Assembly (NCBI GenBank): GCA_029449245.1
Contig: JANATF010000002.1
Location: forward strand, 930,001 to 994,000
Origin: Mortierella alpina
Taxonomy: Eukaryota; Mortierellomycota; Mortierellomycetes; Mortierellales; Mortierellaceae
DNA length: 64,000 nucleotides
Direction: 5' to 3'
Under the pieces are notes generated by a model. That model ran no database searches. It saw nothing but the letters and a program-made list of their open reading frames with translations, and was not told the origin of the DNA. Every line of letters begins with the position of its first letter. Position 1 is the stretch's first letter. Shown piece after piece: positions 53,346-62,271 of this stretch. A program made the position numbers and the translations under genes.

Positions 53346-53482
53346 TGCACCGTATTGGCCAGAACACATGACAATAGTAGCTAGACAGAGCCCCAGGAAC
53401 CGAACCTATTTAGATTCCGGTTCCTGGCGAATAAACACATCCCTCTCTTGTCTCGTTACTTCAATTCCGGTTATATTTTCCA
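53346..53482 (+). mobile_element. Solo LTR of a small Ty3/gypsy family (137 bp)
   Basis: TGCACCG...TTTTCCA with a perfect 5-bp duplication ATCGA (53341-53345, 53483-53487), inside the G protease. It has the shared LTR layout: perfect 10-bp inverted repeat CCAGGAACCG (53393-53402) / CGGTTCCTGG (53418-53427) around an A/T-rich core, AATAAA, then CTCTCTTGTCTCGTTAC. No internal region, so left by LTR-LTR recombination. Confidence 0.85.
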
Positions 53483-53961
53483 ATCGACAATGGGTAGGTG
53501 ATGTACTTTGGCGAGGTTCTGATGAATAAAGGAAATTGTAGCCCCAGAATCAATCATGGCATTGACGGGGAGGGAGGACCCCTGGAAATACAGAGTGACA
53601 GGAATGGTGATGGGAGCGGAGTCATAGACAGGGTCGTGAACAGGAGAAACATTGAAAAGTTGGCCTAGATGGGCTTCTCCACTCTTTACTAGGCGTCGTC
53701 GTTTCCCAAATTGAACACGAAGGGGTTAGTGTTGGCAGTGGTGGCACTAGAGAGAGTGTGTTGAGCCTTGTTACCGGGCCTGGTGTTCGCAGGTTTGGTG
53801 GGGCATTCCTTAACCCAATGTCCCTCCAAACCACAGTAGCTACAGAGATCGTTATCTCTGCGTCGCTGTTTTTCTTCGGCGCTAACAGGGCGGTGCTGGG
53901 CTTGGCTGAGGTCCATGGCCATGGACGGGGCGGCAACGGACGCGGCGGGAGCGAATGGTCG
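53483..53961 (-). pseudogene. Element G protease start, frameshift site and gag C-terminus
   Basis: Minus strand. Contains the protease MIDSGATIS start near 53560, the gag stop (TAG at 53691-53689), the slippery GGGAAAC (53707-53701) and the gag zinc knuckle CSYCGLEGHWVKEC. Near-identical to B. Interrupted at 53961 by A2 with duplication GGTCG; gag continues at 60969. Confidence 0.88.
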
Positions 53962-54173
53962 TGTGATATTCTCTAGGGGTAAACTTACAATACTAACTGG
54001 GGACTGAAGTCAACGAGAACAAGAGAGGGTTTTATTGTGGACAGGGATCTGGAGGACTTATATAGCTCCTCCAGACACCGGTCACGGGAACTCTTAATAA
54101 TCGTAGAAGTAAAAAGGGAGATGCGACTCAGGTACATACGTGCCTGAGCCCCACACCAGCATAAAACACCACA
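53962..54173 (-). repeat. Element A2 3' LTR
   Basis: 212 bp; the element-strand polypurine tract GAGGGGGGAGTC lies at about 54174-54186. Confidence 0.93.
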
Positions 54174-54813
54174 GACTCCCCCCTCGAGATGAAATCCAGG
54201 GTTGCAGTGCTGTGATGTGGCTAGAAACGGTAGCAATTCGTTTCTAAAGTGCCAGGATAAAGGAAAAACCATACAACGTGATGGGAAAAAAGAACCTTTT
54301 CCATATAGATAGAGGGATTAAAACCTCTGAGAGTGGGTAAAGCAGAGTGTACATCTCTTGCTTGAACCACTTGGGAAGGAAAACCGATGAAGAACGGGAA
54401 AGCCTTCTCAGACCAGGATCAAAAATTAACCTGAGTTAGTCTGATGAGAACATGTCTCATACTGCTGTACAGTGCGTCTGCAGACTGCGGCTGTCTAAAA
54501 TGCCTAATATACGGTGGCTAGTGCTCAATGGCACGAGTTGACAAAAGACAACTCTTACTTGTCATGGAAAAACGCAATGCGGAAAAAAGACCAAAGACCA
54601 AGTGTGAATGAATGAGGAAAGTAAGGTCCAAACCTTAATCCAAAAAACCTCATGGTGAACAACGCGCGCGTGAGAATGTGGTATACATGGGAATAAGCCC
54701 CACACTCCCCCGCAAAATGATTTTTTACGCGGTTCAAAAATAGAATTACAAAAATTGTAATGTACATGCCTCTTCTCTTCTCCATTCCCTCTCCTGCACA
54801 AACCTGAAAACGA

Positions 54814-57800
54814 CTACAACTTCTCCGTATTACCACGACCTGATCGTCTGACCCGATGCGTAGTGCCGGAGACAGCTTGAGCAATTGAAGCGACTGCAAG
54901 AGCCTTTCTCTTAGTGCTAGCTGTCACGCTTGTTGCAAGGTGATTCTTCAACTCTTCCTTCTGAGTCTTCAGCTTCTTTCGGTGCTGCTTCGCGACTACG
55001 TGAGGATTCGTCTTGTTAATTCCTTTCCAATATTGGTGGACTAACTTGTCCGAGTCAAACTGTTCGTAGGGGATGAAAGAGTCTTCATTCTCCGAGTATC
55101 CCTTCCAATGAACCTTATAAAGCAATTGGCCGTCTTCTAAGCTATGTCCTAGAATCGACTCAACTTCGTAGCTCTCCTCAGAGGGCTGCGCAAGGTCTTG
55201 GGTTACTACGTTCAATTGCTCAGGAGCATAGTGACGAGGCAAAATGTCACCCGTTGCGTCTTGCAATTCATAAGCACAAAAGCTCGTTCGTCTCACTACT
55301 TTAAAAGGGCCGTCCTTTTTAGGAACAAGAGCACCTTCAGCAACTGGATCGATCGCCATGACAAATGCGCCAGGTTGAATTTCACGGATGGTATGCGAGT
55401 TGTTGAATTTATCAATCATTTTCTTTTGGTTGTCTGAACTAATGTCAGAAAGTGCAGGAAATATCAAATGAGTCAAGTATAATAATCTTTTCTCTAAATC
55501 ATCATCAGATAGCAATCGACTGTCCGCAGCTGTGAAATTTGATATCCCAGGAAACGCTCTACCGTAGAACAAGGAGAACGGTGTAGAGTTATGAAGCGAG
55601 ACAATTCTCGTGTTCATTTGAAGTTGAACCATGGGTAAGTGCACATCCCAATTAGTGGGGTTAGCTTCAATGTTTTTACGAAGAATGTCCTTCATTGACT
55701 TGATATGCCTCTCTGCTACTCCGTTACCTCGAGGGTGATACGGTGTAGACAGACGATGATCAATTGTAAGTGTCTTTGTCATTTCTTTGATAATGCTGTT
55801 GACGAACTCTAGCCCGTTGTCACTTTGGATGATTTTCGGAAAGCCGATATCACAAAAGAGACGGAAAAGGCGCTTACTAACTGAAGCAGCATCCTTGGTT
55901 CTCAACTCAAATAGAAATACAAATCTAGTACAGACATCAACGACTAATAATGCATATTCATAGCCATTAGTGCTCAGCGGAAATTGCGCCAAGTCTATAG
56001 CCAAGTGTTCACCAGGTAATTCTGCGTGAATGGCTTTTAAAGGGTGATAGCCTTTTCTTGCGATATTGTACCGCTGACAAGATGAACACGATTTAACCCA
56101 GAGGACACAGTCCTCTTTCAATCTGGGCCACGTTTTATTGTCTTGATGGATCATGTTCACCATTGCTGTAGCCCCTAAATGACCAAAGGAATGCGTCTTC
56201 TTCAAAATCTCTCTTCGCCTAGATTTCTCAGGAACGTGCCAACTCTCAGGATCAGGAATTTGATGCATGAAAGACAATGCAGGCAACTGCACCCCTTCTG
56301 GAGATGTTATGCTATCAGGAGTCATTCGAAGAGCAAAGTCTACAGAATCAATTGTCTCTGGAACAGATGACACACTGGACATGGCAGCATTACTCTTTGA
56401 ATGCTTCACGATAGCTGACCTTTTATCTTCTGGCCATAATTCTTCAGGAAACGCTCTGGATAAAGTGTCAGGGATCACATTCAATATTCCAGGACGATGA
56501 ATGATTTCAAAGTCATAGCTGAATATAGTTTCACGCCAATCAGCCATTATGTTTGACAAACATTTCTGATCCATCAGAAAGGTCAACGGCTTATGATCTG
56601 TGAATAAGGTAAAACGTCTGCCCCACAAATAATAGTGAAACTTCTTTAAAGTAAAGATGATTGCTAGTAGTTCCTTTTTATAAGCCGGATACCGCTTCTC
56701 ATGATCACGCAAAGCACGCGAAGTGAAAGAGATATAATTAATCTTACTATCGTCTTTTTCGCCTAATGGTAACTGATAAGCCATACCAGCAATCCCTTCA
56801 TTCGAAGCATCCGTTCCTACATACATATGCAGTCTCCAGATTACTTGTTTCAAAATAGGAGCATACGGAAATAGCTTTTTAATGCCCTCAAAGCACTTCA
56901 TCTGCAAATCATTCAGTACGAAGCGACCTTTAGCATTGCGCAAAGATTCGAGTGGACCAGCAATAGGACCATATAACGGCAAGTACTCTCGGAAGTAGTT
57001 AAACATTCCCATGTATCTTTGTACTGCCTTGTTGTTGGTAGGCGGGGCCCATTGTGAAATGTTGGCCACCTTCTCAGGATTTATTCTCCTTCCTTCCTTG
57101 TTAACAAGAAATCCTAACAACATGATCTCTGTATGAAAGAGATGACATTTCTGACGATTGAGGATGAGCTTCGCTTGTGTCAATCTGTCCACAATTATTT
57201 TTGCTTGCTCTAAATGATCCTCCTTCGTATGAGAGAAAATAACCGTATCATCAACATAGATGCCAGCGAACTGGAGGTCACCGAGGAGGTAAGACATGCC
57301 TCTTTGAAAGATGCTCGTCATTGGTTTCAAACCAAAGGGAGCTCTTGCAAACATGTACTGTTTTCCTTCATAGGTGAAAGCTGTATACGGCTGACTTTCT
57401 TTTGAAAGTGGCAGTCGATGGTACGCTTGCGTCAGATCAAAGGTAGAATAATACTTATGACCAGCAGCCTTTTTGAGTAGATCTGGAATCAGTGGCAACG
57501 GGAACGTGTCTGATTTTAACAATTGTTTGTTCAGCACTCTCGGGTCTAGGCACACTCGGTACTTCAACACTTTACCATCCATATCTCTTCTGGCTGCTAA
57601 CGTCAGCGAGTTATTATAGGGATTGCCTTTCGGCGCAAGGACGATGACACCATCATCCCCCCATTGTTTGATCTGACGTGCGACCTCTGCACCTTGTGAA
57701 TGTGCATGGAACGGCCTGGATTTGACATTAATTACGCAGTCTGCCGGCAATTTCAACTCTACTTTCAGGATCTCAAGCTCACAATAGCTTTTGGGATCGA

Positions 57801-60006
57801 TTGCAGAGTTGCGCTCCAGTGCAGGTTCCAGTTCCTTCAGGAAATGTGCCTTGTCCGCTAAGAACTCGGGCGTGTTTTCTGTGTCAGGAACAGCATCTGG
57901 CAAGATAGATGGTTTATCATCATCATAGATCCAGATATCAGTCAAAGGAGGCGGTTTGGGCATGCGGACACCTCCGACATAGTACCCAAAGCGAGGAAAC
58001 AAGTCCATGCCGATATAAAAATCGTAATAAGGTATGTTCATAACACTTATTTGACACGAAACCGATCTGTCATTACACACAAGATCAACTTTGTCGCATG
58101 TAAGCATGTTTTCAGCTTTCATTCCAGCTTCTCCTAACTCAATTGGTCCTGGTAGCTTGGCTACTTTGATTCCCATCTCTCTAGCAATGGCTAAATCGAT
58201 ATACGAATCTGTGGATCCACAATCAAGTACAGCGGTAAGTTCTTTGCCATTGGCATATATCTTTACCGAAATGCGATTATCACCTTCTTGGGCACCTCTG
58301 AAAGCACAAAGTCTCTTTGTTGGTGTATAAGGATCAAATTCAGCAAAATAGCGGGCAACATCAGCATGTTTATTGATATGAACATCATTAATCTTCTCCG
58401 CTAAAATAGTGTCCAAGCTCGAACTACGGATCATATCGACCTCTTGAGTCATGGCGGCCAAACGCTTGGCATGGACAGGCTGCAGTTCAATAACAGCAGG
58501 CGCCTTCTGCATGGCCGACACCGAACGGATATGGCCATGAGCAGACGACTTGTGCTTCTTGAACTGAGGTCTCAGTTCAGGATGCAATACGTAGCATTGG
58601 GCTGGAGCATGGGTGCTGGAAGTGCACCTCTCCTTGCTACAAGGCTGGCGAGTATCCTTGCGAGGATGCTTGCCCTTGTTAGGCTGCGGGATCATGGGCT
58701 TCTTCACAAAAGCAACCGGAGTGGCCGACTGACTCGCAATCTCAATGGACTTGAATCGGGCTTTAAACCACTTGGCCCAATCAGTCTTGCGACCTGGAAA
58801 TTGGGTGCTGTCAGCACGGACACAATCCAAAAAGGCGGCGACATTGGGTAATTCAACCATCTTTGGATACTTTGCCGTGATAGCCTTCTGTCCCTCATCA
58901 GGCAACCCAGCAAACAAAGACTCTATGACTAGAGTCTCGTAAGCCGAGTCCTTGAGTCCTGACGCTTCCATCAGCAATTCGACTTTGCCCGCATAGAGGT
59001 GGACGTCGGTGAATGTTGCAGTGTCGAGGGCGAAAACCTGCTTGACAGCCTCCGACTTAAGAAGGTCAACGCGAAATAGCTCGCGCACACACTTCTCAAT
59101 CGGAAACCAAGTGTCAATCGACGTATAGTCGAAATACACTGGTCCATCTGCCTCCTGCACGGCCTCCATTTGGGTTGTCAAGTCCTTGCCCATTGTCACG
59201 AGTGACTCCTCCAACAAGCGTACCTCGATGCCGGCTTTTCTAAAGGCCTTCATCATGTACTGGCTTGCTAGGATCGCAAACAGGCTGCCGAGATGCAACT
59301 TATAAAAGTCTCGGAACTCTCGCAAAAACCTGTTGATCACTCGCACAATCTCCAAAGCTGCCAGGTCTTCCTTGCCCTGCAATTTCAACTTGAATTCTGG
59401 CTCGTCAGGGAAGCTTTTAGGAATCAGTCTCGAGAAGTCAATCTTCTCGCTGTTTTGGAAAACAGGAACAACCTTTTCCTTCAAGCAGCGCCTGATGTCG
59501 CAATGCCAGATGCTCGCCGAATTAAATTGGGCGACCAATGATCCTGACGCTTCATCTGCGTCCTGCACGTCCGAAGCCGGCGACTGCTGCTCATCTCGAT
59601 ATTGATGATCGAGAGGTTGCGGTCGCATTTGCATCCAGTGTCGATGCACCGTGTCGAAATCCCTAACAGCATTGTCGAGATCTCGTTGGGCATCTTCCAC
59701 TTTCGCATCATGCTTAGCTGCATTACGCCGACGTTGAGCATCAGTGAGAGTTGCATCCTTGCTGTCGAGCTGCTTTAGTTTGCGCACGGCAACTTTAGTG
59801 TCCATGTAGCGACTCAAAGCATCCTGCTTATCCCTGTTGGCTTCCTCGACCTCCCTCTCCAACTTCTGGAACATGGAAAGTTTGTCATCCGAAGCATCGA
59901 TAGACCATACGTCCATATCAGCTTCCCCAGTATGCGCTGAGGGTGGATCACCAGATGCCATTACGACGTCCTCAGGAATAGCTGAGGCACTATCGTTAGA
60001 AGCCAT
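54814..60006 (-). CDS. Element A2 Gag-Pol polyprotein (1730 residues)
   Basis: Same length and domain order as element A: coiled coil, capsid-like region, CSKERCTSSTHAPAQC zinc motif, protease with LDCGS, RT with YVDDTV, RNase H, integrase and a chromodomain without TWEP. The ATG complement lies at 60004-60006; upstream codons are leader. Differences from A are few and scattered; one is in the integrase core, where A2 has QSDNG as in C, D and X, and A has KSDNG. The frame is unbroken. Probably active until very recently. Confidence 0.95.
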   Translation of the reverse strand: MASNDSASAIPEDVVMASGDPPSAHTGEADMDVWSIDASDDKLSMFQKLEREVEEANRDKQDALSRYMDTKVAVRKLKQLDSKDATLTDAQRRRNAAKHDAKVEDAQRDLDNAVRDFDTVHRHWMQMRPQPLDHQYRDEQQSPASDVQDADEASGSLVAQFNSASIWHCDIRRCLKEKVVPVFQNSEKIDFSRLIPKSFPDEPEFKLKLQGKEDLAALEIVRVINRFLREFRDFYKLHLGSLFAILASQYMMKAFRKAGIEVRLLEESLVTMGKDLTTQMEAVQEADGPVYFDYTSIDTWFPIEKCVRELFRVDLLKSEAVKQVFALDTATFTDVHLYAGKVELLMEASGLKDSAYETLVIESLFAGLPDEGQKAITAKYPKMVELPNVAAFLDCVRADSTQFPGRKTDWAKWFKARFKSIEIASQSATPVAFVKKPMIPQPNKGKHPRKDTRQPCSKERCTSSTHAPAQCYVLHPELRPQFKKHKSSAHGHIRSVSAMQKAPAVIELQPVHAKRLAAMTQEVDMIRSSSLDTILAEKINDVHINKHADVARYFAEFDPYTPTKRLCAFRGAQEGDNRISVKIYANGKELTAVLDCGSTDSYIDLAIAREMGIKVAKLPGPIELGEAGMKAENMLTCDKVDLVCNDRSVSCQISVMNIPYYDFYIGMDLFPRFGYYVGGVRMPKPPPLTDIWIYDDDKPSILPDAVPDTENTPEFLADKAHFLKELEPALERNSAIDPKSYCELEILKVELKLPADCVINVKSRPFHAHSQGAEVARQIKQWGDDGVIVLAPKGNPYNNSLTLAARRDMDGKVLKYRVCLDPRVLNKQLLKSDTFPLPLIPDLLKKAAGHKYYSTFDLTQAYHRLPLSKESQPYTAFTYEGKQYMFARAPFGLKPMTSIFQRGMSYLLGDLQFAGIYVDDTVIFSHTKEDHLEQAKIIVDRLTQAKLILNRQKCHLFHTEIMLLGFLVNKEGRRINPEKVANISQWAPPTNNKAVQRYMGMFNYFREYLPLYGPIAGPLESLRNAKGRFVLNDLQMKCFEGIKKLFPYAPILKQVIWRLHMYVGTDASNEGIAGMAYQLPLGEKDDSKINYISFTSRALRDHEKRYPAYKKELLAIIFTLKKFHYYLWGRRFTLFTDHKPLTFLMDQKCLSNIMADWRETIFSYDFEIIHRPGILNVIPDTLSRAFPEELWPEDKRSAIVKHSKSNAAMSSVSSVPETIDSVDFALRMTPDSITSPEGVQLPALSFMHQIPDPESWHVPEKSRRREILKKTHSFGHLGATAMVNMIHQDNKTWPRLKEDCVLWVKSCSSCQRYNIARKGYHPLKAIHAELPGEHLAIDLAQFPLSTNGYEYALLVVDVCTRFVFLFELRTKDAASVSKRLFRLFCDIGFPKIIQSDNGLEFVNSIIKEMTKTLTIDHRLSTPYHPRGNGVAERHIKSMKDILRKNIEANPTNWDVHLPMVQLQMNTRIVSLHNSTPFSLFYGRAFPGISNFTAADSRLLSDDDLEKRLLYLTHLIFPALSDISSDNQKKMIDKFNNSHTIREIQPGAFVMAIDPVAEGALVPKKDGPFKVVRRTSFCAYELQDATGDILPRHYAPEQLNVVTQDLAQPSEESYEVESILGHSLEDGQLLYKVHWKGYSENEDSFIPYEQFDSDKLVHQYWKGINKTNPHVVAKQHRKKLKTQKEELKNHLATSVTASTKRKALAVASIAQAVSGTTHRVRRSGRGNTEKL

Positions 60007-60751
60007 GCGGTAATAAAAAGCAAAGGCGAAAAAAGGAGGTTCAAGCGATACCAAGACTGGACTTTTATTATGCCAACAGTTTCGATGCTCAAACACTACA
60101 GCTTACAGTCTATAGGATGATTACACGAGACTTCCCTACTATAGGTCTTGTCTCTAACACACCAAGTGATAGTCGAAACACACACAAGGAATACTTGGCG
60201 TCAAATGACTTTGCAAGTAAAATTATCGGTCGAAGCTCAGCTGCTTGAGGAAGAATTTTCCGGTAGCTGGAACTCAACAACACGACAACAATTAAGACTT
60301 TCTGGCGGAGCTAACCGACAACAGAGAGAATGATTTGCTGATGGCACTAGCCAATCAGCAGAGAGGATGATGAATTACAGGCGGTGGATACCGTCAAACA
60401 ATCAAAATGATTTGCCGTGGTAAATACCAAGAACAAATGCAAAGAATTGTGGTGGTTGAAAACAACACTGGAACACGGCGCACTGGATATTTCCAAGAAC
60501 AGCGGATCACGCAGTGATGTGCAGCCAATACACAAAAGAGCACACAAGTTCGATCTTCGAAACAGGATTCAACAGGAACAAGCCTATTGGGTCTTTTTCT
60601 GGATCTTGCTTGAGCAATGATAAACGACAAAGGAGAGGTCCCAATTGCAAACAGTGGAAGATGGATGATAGAATCTCAATGGATGCAAATCAAACACACT
60701 TGAAGATGGATGCAATGGATGGATGCCGACTCTTTAGTACGTTGAAAAAAA
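60007..60751 (-). promoter_or_regulatory. Element A2 leader with T7 run and candidate primer site
   Basis: 745-nt leader, counterpart of 26513-27255. On the element strand it begins T7, then CAACGTAC (read on the + strand as GTACGTTGAAAAAAA at 60738-60751), pairing with CGTTGA in the LTR. Confidence 0.5.
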
Positions 60752-60963
60752 TGTGATATTCTCTAGGGGTAAACTTACAATACTAACTGGGGACTGAAGT
60801 CAACGAGAACAAGAGAGGGTTTTATTGTGGACAGGGATCTGGAGGACTTATATAGCTCCTCCAGACACCGGTCACGGGAACTCTTAATAATCGTAGAAGT
60901 AAAAAGGGAGATGCGACTCAGGTACATACGTGCCTGAGCCCCACACCAGCATAAAACACCACA
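60752..60963 (-). repeat. Element A2 5' LTR
   Basis: 212 bp, same as the 3' copy; TCTGGAGGA palindrome with TATATAA core present. Confidence 0.93.
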
Positions 60964-61904
60964 GGTCGCGGGACGGAAACAGGGGTCGAGTTGCGGGCGC
61001 TATTCAAGGTTGTTGTGGAACGAACAGGTTGTCTTTGCAGAAAATAACCATACTGGCGAGTGTCAATCTCGATAGCCAGATCAGAGAACTCGGAGAACTT
61101 GCGCGGCTCCTCCTGTCGTGACATGGTTTCTTGGACTGATTCTTTGAGGCCAATACGGTACTGGGAGATCTTTGCGGCATCGTTCCATTCAGTGTCGGCG
61201 ACCAGCTGGACGAACTTGTTGGTATAGTCCAAGGCAGATCCTTTCTGTCTCAAGGCGCGAAGCTGAGATTCGGCCACGATATGGGCGTTGGTGACACCAA
61301 AATTTCTGGTCATTACCGACCAAAACTTGTCGATATTACTGATAATGGTGGGTCTTTCTTCATCATCTAGTTTAAAGGCGGGGATATGCTTTTCCATATA
61401 CTTGTAAGCGGCTGTGTCCCCCAGACGAGAGATGGCGAACATTATCTTGGCGGTGTCCGTTGGATACTGAGAGCCCTGGGCCAGGAAAAACAACTCCAGC
61501 TGGGACTGGAAGCTCTTCCAGTCCTCTCGTTTTCCCGAGAACTTTTCGGGCGAGTCTATCTTGGTCTTGGAGACTGGCTGAATCTTTGTGGCCTCGGCGA
61601 GGGTTCACAGACCCTGGAGCATTTCCTTGTGGAACGTGTCCTGGGTTTGGGCGACTTTGTCTTCGATTGTTTTGAATCGTGGTTCCAACTGGTTCGTGAG
61701 ATCCGCGAAGAACGCGTGGTTGGTCTGTAGGAACTTGAGGAGTGGTCCGTAAACAGAGAGCTTCTCAATGGTCTCCTCAAGGGTCTTGATGCGGGTTTGG
61801 AGATCTACAAAGGCTGGGCTGGCTCGCTCGTTGAGGATCTCTTCGATGGCTGTGACACGGGTCTTGAGGGCATCAAAGTTCCTGTTGGCTTCTTCGAGAC
61901 TCAT
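60964..61904 (-). pseudogene. Element G gag, N-terminal and capsid part
   Basis: ATG complement at 61902-61904. The first 99 residues ('MSLEEANRNFDALKTRV') are clearly diverged from B and F gag. A TGA at 61607-61605 then interrupts where B has Lys in 'GLKTLAEAT'. After it the frame continues through the capsid-like domain to the A2 insertion at 60964. From about 61270 down to 60970 the protein is nearly identical to B. This gradient fits a recombinant between an F-like 5' part and a B-like 3' part. Confidence 0.8.
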
Positions 61905-61954
61905 GATCGGGCAAAGGCGTGGGTAGAAAGGTCAAAGGTTGTTTGACCTAGTAA

Positions 61955-62271
61955 TGTCGAGAATCTAGACAGGGCAGTGGGCAGAATGACCTTTCACAAG
62001 GGCAGAGGAACAGGGACAAGGGAAGTGGCAAGGCAGGAGGGTTCAGGGTGTGATCAAGGATGTATTCAAGTTACTAGGTAAAGACTAAACTAAAGATGAG
62101 ACTACAAGGAGTATTTATACTAAAGGGAGGTGCGCCATGGTGCGCGCCGCACCATGGTCATGGGTCAAATCAGAAGGGTAACACAGCAACAGCCTGACCC
62201 AAATAATGATTTGTCGACTCTGGCTTGACCTAGGGGTTGAGGACGCGACGTCTAGGGCTGAGGGCGCGACA
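61955..62271 (-). repeat. Element G 5' LTR (F type)
   Basis: 317 bp, reverse complement of the F LTR, including the CCATGGTGCG palindrome and the repeated CGCGAC start. On the element strand it is followed by TTACTAGGTCAAAC. Its outer edge abuts the satellite directly. Confidence 0.88.

Larger units (their letters stand above)
53962..60963 (-). mobile_element. Element A2: second intact copy of the A family
   Basis: 7002 bp, 212-bp LTRs identical to each other by eye (53962-54173, 60752-60963), perfect duplication GGTCG (53957-53961, 60964-60968). Inserted in G gag. Its LTR differs from that of A by one missing A in the TACTAA(A)CTGG segment and a CGT/TCT-type change, so it is a separate subfamily, not a segmental copy. 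Confidence 0.95.
49758..62271 (-). mobile_element. Element G: broken B/F-type retrotransposon, apparently chimeric
   Basis: Minus-strand order from the right: 5' LTR of F type (61955-62271, 317 bp), gag (61904 down, split by A2), pol (to 50096), 3' LTR of B type (49758-50085, 328 bp). The two LTRs are clearly different, and the flanks GATAC (left) and CGTGC (right) do not match, unlike most other insertions here. Pol carries a 230-bp deletion, gag an in-frame stop, and a solo LTR sits near the protease. Confidence 0.8.
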
